6,512 nucleotides of DNA from an uncultured Bacilli bacterium (lineage in GTDB: Bacteria; Bacillota_I; Bacilli_A; RF39; UBA660). Below, piece by piece: positions 1 through 5,651 of the stretch. The position numbers were made by a program, and so were the translations under genes. The stretch covers positions 1-6,512 of the forward strand of contig CALVVW010000062.1 in the NCBI GenBank assembly GCA_944364005.1. The letters run 5' to 3'. How positions within the stretch are numbered: position 1 is the first letter of the stretch; every line of letters begins with the position of its first letter. The notes under the pieces were generated by a model that was given only the letters and a program-made list of their open reading frames with translations, had not been told where the DNA came from and did no database searches.

Positions 1-1624
1 CTTTTTTAGGATAAGGAATTTCTAATTTTTCAAATAAAATTTTAGAAAGTTGGGCTGGAGACATAATATTAAAAGTAGTTCCAGCTAATTCGTAAATTTC
101 TTGCTCTAAAGCATCCATTTGACTCTTTAAATCAGCTTCTATCTTCTCTAAATAAGGAACATCAACCAAAATACCTGTTAATTCCATATCAGCTAGCACT
201 CTAGATAACGGCATCTCAATCTTTTGAAATAAATCCAATTCATTATTTTTACCTAACTCCTCTAACAACTGATTTCTAGTATCATAAATAAATTTAGCTT
301 TACGGCAACATACATCTCTTAATACCTCTGGCATCACTTCTTTAGGACGCTTTTCTGAACCAAATAAATCATCGTAAAGAGGAAGCGATACATCAAATGC
401 CTGTGCTACATAGCTAATATCATCTTTAACTACATAATCAAGTAAATAAGTAGCAATCATAGTATCAAAAGTAACATTAGAAATCTGTATTCCTAAAGAA
501 TGAAGTACTACAATATTCTTCTTTAAATCATAAGTGTATTTAAAACTAGAATTAGAAAACAAATTACGATGTTCCTCTAACTCTTCTTTAGAAAGATAAT
601 AACCAGAAACACCATCATAAATACCAACACCTAAGACTTCACTCTTACTATAAACAGTCCCTCTAGTTTCTACATAAAAAGAAAATGTATTAGAAGTAAG
701 TTTTTCTACTGGTAAAATAGAAATACCTTCATCTTTTTTTACTGACGTTGCTGCATCATCTGTCAAATGATACTTCTTAAGTAAAGAATGAAATTCAAAC
801 TCTTGTAATAACTCTGTAAATTTCTCTGAATTTTCTCCGGTATACTTACAATCCTCTATAGTAAAGTCAAGAGGAACTTCTCTATATATAGTAGCAAGAT
901 CATAACTCATATAAGCACTTTTTTTATCATTTTCTAACTTTTCTCTAGTCTTGCCAGACACTTCATCAATATGAAGATATAGATTATCTAAACTTTGAAA
1001 CTTAGAAAGTAAATTAATAGCCGTCTTTTCCCCTATTCCTTTTACTCCAGGAATATGATCACTACTATCTCCCATCAACGCTTTTAAATCAATCATACGA
1101 ATAGGAGGAACTTGATAAGTTTTAATAAACTCATCCTTAGTCATTATAATATGGCCACTTTGTTTTAATAACTTAACATCTACTTTATCACTAATAAGTT
1201 GTAACAAATCTTTATCACTACTAACAATAGTCGCAACAAAATCATCACGATGCTCAACTTCTAAAGAAAGTGTACCAATAATATCATCAGCCTCATAATT
1301 ATCAATTTCAAAATGCTTAATACCCTGAGCATCTAATATTTCTTTTGCTTTAGGAAATTGTAATCGTAACTCATCTGGCATTTCACTACGACCCGCTTTA
1401 TATTCATCATATTTATCATGACGAAAAGTCTTACCTTTATCAAAAGCAACCATAATATAAGAAGGCTTTTCCTCTTGAATAATTTTATTCATCATATTAA
1501 TAAAACCATATAAAGCATTCGTAGGAAAGCCTTTTGAATTTTTCATAATAACACCTTGATAAGCAGTTGCATAAAAACTACGAAATAATAAATTATTACC
1601 ATCTACTAAAATAATTTTGTTCAT
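1..1624 (-). CDS. polA: DNA polymerase I, N-terminal 541 residues (partial, cut by window edge)
   Basis: This is DNA polymerase I, for Okazaki-fragment maturation and repair synthesis. Only the start of the gene is present; the coding sequence runs off position 1. Residues 1-290 form the 5' nuclease domain: D8 in VDGNNLLFRSF, D62 in AFDKGKTFRHD, the EADDIIGTL acidic cluster at 111-119, SSDKDLLQL at 135-143 and MGDSSDHIPGVKGIGEKTA at 184-202. Residues about 310-460 are the 3'-5' exonuclease-like domain, with eroded catalytic residues: FYVET replaces FDTET at 316-320, N370 stands where an Asp is expected, and RKAKF at 441-445 replaces the last acidic motif. Residues from about 465 (MELTGILVD, then SPAQLSKILFEKL) begin the polymerase domain; its palm and fingers lie outside the window. 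The ATG at 1624 has AGGTGA six bases upstream. The gene starts 41 bases after the small membrane-protein gene with no terminator between, so co-transcription is likely alongside its own promoter. The identity is certain; the exonuclease alignment was made by eye. Confidence 0.96.
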   Translation of the reverse strand, partial: MNKIILVDGNNLLFRSFYATAYQGVIMKNSKGFPTNALYGFINMMNKIIQEEKPSYIMVAFDKGKTFRHDKYDEYKAGRSEMPDELRLQFPKAKEILDAQGIKHFEIDNYEADDIIGTLSLEVEHRDDFVATIVSSDKDLLQLISDKVDVKLLKQSGHIIMTKDEFIKTYQVPPIRMIDLKALMGDSSDHIPGVKGIGEKTAINLLSKFQSLDNLYLHIDEVSGKTREKLENDKKSAYMSYDLATIYREVPLDFTIEDCKYTGENSEKFTELLQEFEFHSLLKKYHLTDDAATSVKKDEGISILPVEKLTSNTFSFYVETRGTVYSKSEVLGVGIYDGVSGYYLSKEELEEHRNLFSNSSFKYTYDLKKNIVVLHSLGIQISNVTFDTMIATYLLDYVVKDDISYVAQAFDVSLPLYDDLFGSEKRPKEVMPEVLRDVCCRKAKFIYDTRNQLLEELGKNNELDLFQKIEMPLSRVLADMELTGILVDVPYLEKIEADLKSQMDALEQEIYELAGTTFNIMSPAQLSKILFEKLEIPYPKK

Positions 1625-1642
1625 TCTACATCACCTGTTAAT

Positions 1643-1651
1643 ATTATAACA
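1643..1651 (-). promoter_or_regulatory. Extended -10 promoter candidate for polA
   Basis: Read on the minus strand, the sequence is TGTTATAAT, a perfect TATAAT with the TGn extension. No good -35 lies at 17 bases. Initiation about seven bases downstream would fall near 1636, right at the AGGTGA ribosome binding site (1636-1631), leaving a leader of about 12 bases. It lies in the gap after the small membrane-protein gene, so polA may be served both by this promoter and by read-through. Confidence 0.5.
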
Positions 1652-1665
1652 TAAAACCCTATGCA

Positions 1666-1830
1666 TTACTTACCAAAATTGAGTGAAACACTGCTGTTAG
1701 TATTTCTAAAATTATCACCTACCTTATCTAAGCGCTCAATTCTATCTGTTGCCAAAAACAAACATAAAGTAATCAAAGAATAAAGAAGAAATAAAAAGAA
1801 CCCTTCCTTTGCCATTTGTTTAATTTTCAT
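1666..1830 (-). CDS. Small single-pass membrane protein divergent from lexA; candidate SOS-induced division inhibitor (SosA/YneA-like)
   Basis: This 54-residue protein has a short basic N-terminus (MKIKQMAKEG), one hydrophobic segment at about 11-27 (FFLFLLYSLITLCLFLA), and a polar tail of 27 residues. The positive-inside rule puts the tail outside the cell. The start at 1830 was chosen because AAGGGAG lies eight bases upstream; the frame stays open to 1872, but that codon precedes the predicted transcription start near 1850. The promoter carries a LexA-type box between -35 and -10, and the gene faces lexA head to head. In Bacillus yneA and in Staphylococcus sosA, the gene divergent from lexA encodes a small membrane-anchored SOS cell-division inhibitor, so the same role is inferred here. 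Sequence similarity to those proteins is not evident, and there is no LysM domain as in YneA. It lies 41 bases upstream of polA on the same strand. An unrelated small membrane protein remains possible. Confidence 0.75.
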   Translation of the reverse strand: MKIKQMAKEGFFLFLLYSLITLCLFLATDRIERLDKVGDNFRNTNSSVSLNFGK

Positions 1831-1856
1831 ACACATCTCTCCCTTCTTACAGTTCA

Positions 1857-1885
1857 AGTATATATCATACAATTGTTCGTGTCAA
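1857..1885 (-). promoter_or_regulatory. Sigma-A-type promoter of the small membrane-protein gene
   Basis: On the minus strand there is a perfect TTGACA (1885-1880), a 17-base spacer and TATACT (1862-1857). Transcription should begin near 1850, giving a leader of about 20 bases with the AAGGGAG ribosome binding site in it. The whole spacer is occupied by the LexA-box candidate at 1866-1879, so bound repressor would block RNA polymerase directly. Confidence 0.85.
1866..1879 (-). promoter_or_regulatory. LexA operator (SOS box) candidate 1, small membrane-protein promoter
   Basis: The minus-strand sequence CGAACAATTGTATG matches 11 of 14 positions of the Bacillus-type SOS box CGAACRNRYGTTYC, by eye. 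One half (CGAAC) is perfect and the other (GTATG) is imperfect. It sits wholly between the -35 and -10 of a strong promoter facing away from lexA, a typical repressor position. Binding is inferred from position and match, not shown. Confidence 0.7.
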
Positions 1886-1894
1886 GAGGTTTTT

Positions 1895-1908
1895 AAAACA
1901 TTTGTTTG
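1895..1908 (+). promoter_or_regulatory. LexA operator (SOS box) candidate 2, lexA autoregulation
   Basis: AAAACATTTGTTTG reads CAAACAAATGTTTT on the other strand and matches 12 of 14 positions of CGAACRNRYGTTYC. It overlaps the first three bases of the lexA -35 (TTGACA, 1906-1911). Its start is 29 bases from that of the first box. LexA represses its own gene in most bacteria, so an operator is expected here. Confidence 0.7.
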
Positions 1909-1934
1909 ACATTTTACATAAGAAATGTTAAACT
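1906..1934 (+). promoter_or_regulatory. lexA promoter
   Basis: A perfect TTGACA (1906-1911) is followed by a 17-base spacer and TAAACT (1929-1934), preceded by TG one base upstream (extended -10). Initiation near 1941 would place the AAAGGAGG ribosome binding site (1940-1947) at the extreme 5' end of the mRNA, with a leader of about 16 bases. Confidence 0.75.
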
Positions 1935-1956
1935 GTTATAAAGGAGGCAAGAGTAT

Positions 1957-2574
1957 ATGGAAAAATTAACAACAAAGCAAGAATTAATTTTACAAATCAT
2001 CAAAAAATGGATTGCAAACTATGGTTATCCTCCAACAGTAAGAGAAATTGGTGAAAAAGCCCATCTAAACTCCCCTGCTACCATTCATTTTCACCTAACA
2101 AAATTAGAAGAAAAAGGATATATCCATAAAGGAAATGGAAAAAATAGAACGATTGAAGTATTAGTACCAAATGAATATATAGAAAAAGATGATAATATTG
2201 TAGAAGTTCCTCTACTAGGAAAAGTAACAGCAGGAAATCCTATTGAAGCAATAGAAACACCAGATGAATATTTTGCTCTACCAACCAATCTTTTCACAAC
2301 AAGAAATGAAATATTTACTTTAAAAGTCAGTGGCGAATCCATGATTAATGTAGGAATTTATGATGGAGATATTTTAATTGTAGAAAGAAAAAACACTGCC
2401 AACAATGGAGATACCGTAGTAGCCATGAACGATAACAACGAAGTAACAGTAAAAACATTCTATAAAGAAAATGGTTATTTTAGATTACAACCAGAAAATG
2501 ATACAATGGATCCAATCATATTAAAAAATGTAACAATTCTAGGAAAAGCAATCGGATTATATAGAAAATTCTAA
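1957..2574 (+). CDS. lexA: LexA, SOS response repressor
   Basis: LexA is the transcriptional repressor of the SOS regulon. RecA bound to single-stranded DNA triggers its self-cleavage, which releases DNA-repair and checkpoint genes. At 205 residues it has the usual length for Bacillota. Residues 1-70 are the winged helix-turn-helix domain (LTTKQELILQIIKKW, PPTVREIGEKAHLNSPATIHFHL). The cleavage bond is A92-G93 in GKVTAGNP. The peptidase dyad is Ser128 in VSGESM and Lys166 in EVTVKTF, so the protein should be cleavable. The ATG has AAAGGAGG nine bases upstream. It is transcribed alone, divergent from the small membrane-protein gene, and ends in its own hairpin terminator, which begins inside the stop codon. 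Two operator-like palindromes upstream suggest autorepression. Confidence 0.97.
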   Translation: MEKLTTKQELILQIIKKWIANYGYPPTVREIGEKAHLNSPATIHFHLTKLEEKGYIHKGNGKNRTIEVLVPNEYIEKDDNIVEVPLLGKVTAGNPIEAIETPDEYFALPTNLFTTRNEIFTLKVSGESMINVGIYDGDILIVERKNTANNGDTVVAMNDNNEVTVKTFYKENGYFRLQPENDTMDPIILKNVTILGKAIGLYRKF

Positions 2575-2599
2575 ATACTGAATTATTTCAGTATTTTTT
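2573..2599 (+). terminator. lexA intrinsic terminator
   Basis: There is a perfect 10-bp stem, AAATACTGAA (2573-2582) and TTCAGTATTT (2587-2596), with a TTAT loop. A T-rich run (TTTTTTATTTT from 2594) follows. The stem starts within the lexA TAA stop. It is AT-rich, as expected in this genome. Confidence 0.8.
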
Positions 2600-2665
2600 A
2601 TTTTAAAATCATAAGGTTTACCAAATATATTTAGATATGATATATATATTAAAAAATACTGCCAC

Positions 2666-2700
2666 AAAAAAATAATAGCTGACACTTAGCTATTATTTTT
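2666..2700 (-). terminator. tcdA intrinsic terminator (possibly bidirectional)
   Basis: On the minus strand a 13-bp perfect stem (2700-2688 with 2680-2668) encloses a 7-base loop. A run of seven T overlaps the end of the stem. The left arm includes the last codons of tcdA, whose TAA is at 2688-2686. The plus-strand reading also ends in five T, so it may stop residual lexA transcripts. The bases between it and the lexA terminator (2600-2665) show no gene. Confidence 0.7.
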
Positions 2701-3390
2701 CATATCATCAATAAATTGTCTAACCACATAACTTGCAATCAAAAGACCTGCACTACTAGGCACGAAAGCCGTAGAACCTAATTCTTTAACATCAGCAGGT
2801 AGTTCACTTGAAAATAAAACTGGAATAGATCCTGAAATATGATTATCTTTAACATACTTCCTTAATATTCTAGCAAGCGGATCGTTATAAGTTTTAGAAA
2901 GATCAGTAATCTCTAACAATTCTGGTCGAAACTTCTTTGCTGTCCCTAAGCAAGTAAGAAAAGGAATACCTCTTTCTTTACAAAAAGATAAAACAGCTTT
3001 TTTCGTAGAAACAGTATCACATGCATCTACAAAAAAATCATAGCAACACTCTTCTAAGATAGAAAAATTATCTTCATGTAAAAAATAAGGATAAACTTCT
3101 ACCTGACAATTAGGATTAATATCTAGAATACGTTTTTTCATAACATCAACTTTGTATTGTCCTATCGTAGAATGAAGAGCAATAATCTGCCGATTAATAT
3201 TAGTAGTATCTACACAATCAGCATCCATTAAAATAATATGTCCGACTCCACTTCTAGCAAGTCCTTCGCAAACATATCCACCTACTCCACCAACGCCTAA
3301 AACGAAAACAGACTTATCACCTAAAGTCTGCATAGCTTCACTACCAATTAAAGCTTCCAATCTAGTAAAACAATTAGGCTGTCTTTCCAT
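2686..3390 (-). CDS. tcdA: tRNA threonylcarbamoyladenosine dehydratase (TcdA/YrvM, ThiF/E1-like)
   Basis: This 234-residue E1-like enzyme is predicted to use ATP to dehydrate t6A at position 37 of ANN-decoding tRNAs to the cyclic form ct6A, which improves decoding. The Rossmann ATP-binding loop is GVGGVGG at 32-38, followed by EGLARSGVG. The acidic MDADCVD (55-61), the NINRQI motif with R67, K80, and DACD at 122-125 are the adenylation-site signatures of the ThiF/MoeB fold. INPNCQVEVYP and the C-terminal GSTAFVPSSAGLLIASYVV match the TcdA subgroup rather than ThiF or MoeB, and no Cys-X-X-Cys zinc pairs are seen. It is slightly shorter than the E. coli enzyme. AGAGG lies nine bases before the ATG. 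The start overlaps the upstream gene by 17 bases, which suggests translational coupling. The adjacent 6S RNA matches the B. subtilis gene neighbourhood of yrvM. Confidence 0.92.
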   Translation of the reverse strand: MERQPNCFTRLEALIGSEAMQTLGDKSVFVLGVGGVGGYVCEGLARSGVGHIILMDADCVDTTNINRQIIALHSTIGQYKVDVMKKRILDINPNCQVEVYPYFLHEDNFSILEECCYDFFVDACDTVSTKKAVLSFCKERGIPFLTCLGTAKKFRPELLEITDLSKTYNDPLARILRKYVKDNHISGSIPVLFSSELPADVKELGSTAFVPSSAGLLIASYVVRQFIDDMKNNS

Positions 3391-4240
3391 AATCCTTTAC
3401 CTCTAAAGTAACTTCATTTGGCATTTTAATTTTTTGTTTTGCCTGTTCAAAATCAATAGGTATATTTTGAGCAGAAACTGTATTTTCCCTTTTCTTATCC
3501 GTTCTAATAAGTTGATAAGGACTATTATAAAGTAGATGATGAACAAGAGATAATCTAGAATATATCTCTTGATTTGTTTGTGCCATATGATAATATTTTT
3601 TTAAATTACGATAATCTTGAGTATTCAACGGTTCTAAGGTTTGAAGTGTGGATTGTAAGGTAGCTTCTGGAAGTGTCGTGTCACTAATAACAGTACAATT
3701 AAAATGATTTAAAAATTCTAAAGTCTGATATAAATCAGCAATACCTGCACGTTCAAATAATACTGGCCATCTATTTCTATCCTGTTCTGTCTTGATAATT
3801 TGCTGAAGTCTAGCAATCTTTTCTTGTGTTAAATATTGTCCTAACCCGATTTTTTCAAAAGATAAATAACGTCCACGTCTAACATTAGGAATCTCTTTCC
3901 TCATATCAGTAATCACATTTGCATATAAATTATCTAGTGCAGGATTAATAAATTTAGGTGGTTGTTTTACTTGATAAACATCATAACGATTAGATTCTGC
4001 TTCTTCTCTAGTAGTCACTAAAAAATCATTTTGACTAATCAAAGAAGTATTACGAATAAAATTAACTACACCACTATCATCTTGTTGATAACTAGAATCT
4101 GAATAATTATGTTGATTAACAACAACATCACTTTCTTTGGTATTTTCTAAAACCACACTATTATGAATTTTTTTAGCATCTTTTAAACTAACATGCACGT
4201 TCATAACACGATTCCGATTTACGATTGGTAACACTAACAT
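3374..4240 (-). CDS. Unrecognised 288-residue cytoplasmic protein, coupled to tcdA
   Basis: I do not recognise this protein family. It has no signal peptide or membrane segment. The N-terminal 25 residues look beta-like (MLVLPIVNRNRVMNVHVSLKD). A low-complexity polar stretch rich in Asn, Ser, Asp and Gln follows (about 33-60), and then a mostly helical region from about 100 to 240. Residues 160-240 hold leucine-rich amphipathic helices with many His, Tyr and Gln. The frame is open up to 4324, but the predicted promoter TATAAT lies at 4263-4268, so longer versions would begin inside the 6S gene. Of the remaining ATGs, 4240 is preferred because AGGTGA (4253-4248) is seven bases away; the ATG at 4246 is only one base from it. 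The gene ends inside tcdA with a 17-base overlap, so the two are probably one operon and translationally coupled. A link to tRNA modification is inference from position alone. Confidence 0.8.
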   Translation of the reverse strand: MLVLPIVNRNRVMNVHVSLKDAKKIHNSVVLENTKESDVVVNQHNYSDSSYQQDDSGVVNFIRNTSLISQNDFLVTTREEAESNRYDVYQVKQPPKFINPALDNLYANVITDMRKEIPNVRRGRYLSFEKIGLGQYLTQEKIARLQQIIKTEQDRNRWPVLFERAGIADLYQTLEFLNHFNCTVISDTTLPEATLQSTLQTLEPLNTQDYRNLKKYYHMAQTNQEIYSRLSLVHHLLYNSPYQLIRTDKKRENTVSAQNIPIDFEQAKQKIKMPNEVTLEVKDYGKTA

Positions 4241-4262
4241 AGCCATTTCACCTCGTGGGCTT

Positions 4263-4291
4263 ATTATACCATAAAGCATAAAAAAAATCAA
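4263..4291 (-). promoter_or_regulatory. Promoter of the 288-residue gene and tcdA, nested in the 6S RNA 3' end
   Basis: On the minus strand, TTGATT (4291-4286), a 17-base spacer and TATAAT (4268-4263), with TGG before the -10, form a good extended sigma-A promoter. The -35 is made from the last bases of the 6S closing stem plus the first T residues, and the T tract fills much of the spacer. Initiation near 4256 leaves a leader of about 16 bases with AGGTGA in it. Confidence 0.75.
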
Positions 4292-4464
4292 GGAAAACGT
4301 CCTACCCAACGATAAAACCTGCATATTTACAGGTGGGTGTTCGTACGTTATCTTTAGGATCCCTACCTACAATGAGAAGGTCTTCAACACCGATAACTGA
4401 TCGGAACTCCCGTATCGTCACTTTAGTCGGTTTTATATGAGAGTAGTTCTCGTATTTCCTTGAC
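4281..4464 (-). ncRNA. ssrS: 6S RNA (SsrS), regulator of RNA polymerase
   Basis: This predicted RNA of about 184 nt is called 6S RNA, which binds the sigma-A holoenzyme as a promoter mimic, mostly in stationary phase. Its ends pair over nine bases (UCAAGGAAA 4463-4455 with UUUCCUUGA 4296-4288), and the 3' arm runs into eight U. Further long-range stems stack inside: CUACUC (4446-4441) with GGGUAG (4307-4302), and AUAAAACC (4436-4429) with GGUUUUAU (4319-4312). This gives the rod typical of 6S, followed by a large central region with a local ACCUG/CAGGU hairpin on the 3' side and an irregular terminal stem. It has its own promoter. In B. subtilis one 6S RNA (BsrA) lies in the aspS-yrvM interval, just upstream of tcdA, and the same neighbourhood is seen here. 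The 3' ACACCCACCU stretch also resembles Bacillota 6S RNAs as I remember them. The ends are accurate to a few bases. No covariance search was done. Confidence 0.82.
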
Positions 4465-4470
4465 ACCTAT

Positions 4471-4500
4471 AGTATACCACACTCCAAATAAAACATTCAA
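4471..4500 (-). promoter_or_regulatory. 6S RNA promoter
   Basis: On the minus strand, TTGAAT (4500-4495), an 18-base spacer and TATACT (4476-4471). Initiation seven bases on falls at 4464, which begins with the 5' arm of the 6S closing stem (GUCAAGGAAA). The fit between promoter and RNA end supports both calls. The bases from 4501 to 4549 separate it from the divergent hydrolase gene. Confidence 0.7.
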
Positions 4501-4549
4501 CAAATTTAACACAATTAGACAATAAGAATAAATTATAACAGGTGATACT

Positions 4550-5320
4550 ATGTATTATAATAAAGAAGGATATACTATTTACTATGAAAAATATGGACAA
4601 GGAGAAAATAAAATTTTAATATTACCAGGCTGGGGAAATACCAGAAAAACTTTTGACTATCTAATCAACTGGTTACAAGAAAACTTTACTATATATATTA
4701 TCGACTACCCTGGATTTGGAAACAGTCCTTTTCCAAATCGTGATTTAACGATTTATGACTATACTAATATGATTAGAAATTTTATGACAGATACCAACAT
4801 CATAAATCCTATAATTATTGCTCACTCTTTTGGAGGTAGAATCGCAACACTTCTAACAGGATACTATAAAGAAAAAATTGATAAACTAATTTTAATTGAT
4901 ATCGCAAGTATCAAAAGAAAAAAATCCATCAAAGTCTGGTTAAAAGAAAAAACATATAAATTACTAAAACTAATTAAGAAAATCTTACCTAAAAAACGAA
5001 AAGATAAATATCATCAAAAACTATTAAAACTATTTGGTTCTAAAGACTATAAATCTCTACCAAATGAAATGTTAACAACTTTCAGAAATGTTGTAAATGA
5101 AGACTTACGATATTATCTACCTTATATAGAAAACGAAACTCTACTAATCTGGGGAGAAAAAGATATAGATACACCTCTAAAAGATGCTAAATTAATACAA
5201 AAGAAAATTAAAAATTCTGCTTTAATTGTTTATCCTAATGCAACACACTACTCCTACTTAGAATATCCTATATTAACTTATAATATAATAGAAAAATTTC
5301 TATTAGAAAAAGATAAATAA
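4550..5320 (+). CDS. Alpha/beta hydrolase, substrate unknown
   Basis: This is a 256-residue serine hydrolase of the alpha/beta fold, with the length typical of single-domain members. The oxyanion-hole strand is LPGWGNT (25-31), followed by DYPGFGNSP (52-60). The nucleophile is Ser93 in AHSFGG, and the acid is probably Asp205 in WGEKDIDTP. The base is His233 in NATHYSYLE, so the triad is complete. The cap region, about 120-185, is strikingly lysine-rich, including KRKKSIKVWLKEK and KKILPKKRKDK; this could suit an anionic lipid or surface substrate, but that is inference. There is no signal peptide, so it is probably cytoplasmic. The ATG is preceded by AGGTGA with a four-base gap. No convincing -35 was found upstream, though TATAAC lies at 4534-4539. 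It stands alone between the divergent 6S gene and its own terminator. Families of this fold include esterases, lysophospholipases and haloperoxidase-like enzymes; the sequence does not decide among them. Confidence 0.9.
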   Translation: MYYNKEGYTIYYEKYGQGENKILILPGWGNTRKTFDYLINWLQENFTIYIIDYPGFGNSPFPNRDLTIYDYTNMIRNFMTDTNIINPIIIAHSFGGRIATLLTGYYKEKIDKLILIDIASIKRKKSIKVWLKEKTYKLLKLIKKILPKKRKDKYHQKLLKLFGSKDYKSLPNEMLTTFRNVVNEDLRYYLPYIENETLLIWGEKDIDTPLKDAKLIQKKIKNSALIVYPNATHYSYLEYPILTYNIIEKFLLEKDK

Positions 5321-5326
5321 CAATAT

Positions 5327-5369
5327 TAAAACGAATGACTTTAACTAGAAAAATCATTCGTTTTATTTT
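5327..5369 (+). terminator. Hydrolase terminator
   Basis: There is a 12-bp stem, TAAAACGAATGA (5327-5338) with TCATTCGTTTTA (5354-5365), and a 15-base loop. A moderate T run follows (TTTTATTTTA from 5361). It begins six bases after the TAA stop. The loop is long, so efficiency is uncertain. Confidence 0.7.
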
Positions 5370-5453
5370 AACAAAAATAACTTTCATAATACCCGGTGTT
5401 GTTAACAATAGATGAAAATTATCTTTCTGAGATTCGAAAAAACAGGAACTATA

Positions 5454-5609
5454 TTTAAAATCAGCAATCTTCACCTCCATAATTTTCACTTTTAAAATTT
5501 TTTCTAATAACAGAACAAGTAAATCCTTATTAGATTCCTGCATAAAAACTTCTTTAAAAACCAAATAATTTTGACAAGTATAAAATTTTGTAATAACAAT
5601 CACCTCCAA
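5454..5609 (-). pseudogene. Remnant of a PD-(D/E)XK (Rpn/transposase-like) nuclease gene, N-terminal fragment
   Basis: On the minus strand a strong ribosome binding site, GGAGGTG (5607-5601), is followed six bases later by ATT (5594), where an ATG would be expected. The translation from there, TKFYTCQNYLVFKEVF then NKDLLVLLLEKILKVKI, resembles the N-terminus of Rpn-family recombination-promoting nucleases (an N-D-x-x-FK-x-xF block, then NKDLL...LLE-IL..KI). After about residue 47 the frame stays open but the sequence (FKYSSCFF...) no longer resembles the family, and the catalytic D and ExK motifs are absent. The open frame continues through the hydrolase terminator to 5268, which argues that its 3' part is not coding. 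The 365-base gap between the hydrolase and the next gene thus holds two terminators and this fragment. A functional short peptide using ATT or the in-frame GTG at 5603 is less likely. Confidence 0.5.
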
Positions 5610-5651
5610 TTATATTATTATAGAAAAAGCCAAACATCCAGCAAAAAAAGA

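Noticed and set aside
2091..2342. Open frame of 83 codons on the minus strand
   Set aside because: It lies wholly antisense inside lexA, has no ribosome binding site and no recognisable protein features; it is a shadow of lexA codon use.
4281..4464. Alternative RNA identities (T-box, SRP RNA, tmRNA, riboswitch leader)
   Set aside because: There is no T-box GGTGGTACCGCG-like motif, SRP tetraloop domain or tmRNA acceptor/tag frame, and the closing stem joins the two ends of the RNA with its own promoter, which fits 6S better than a leader.
4460..4476. Plus-strand TTGACA followed by TATAGTATA as a promoter for the hydrolase
   Set aside because: The spacing between the elements is far too short on the plus strand; the same bases are explained by the minus-strand 6S promoter and 5' end.
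5399..5408. 10-bp palindrome TTGTTAACAA
   Set aside because: It is isolated, AT-rich and far from any promoter; such palindromes are expected by chance in this base composition.
5268..5453. 3' continuation of the minus-strand open frame beyond the nuclease remnant
   Set aside because: It crosses the hydrolase terminator and the end of the hydrolase gene and reads as low-complexity hydrophobic residues; AT-rich noise is more likely.
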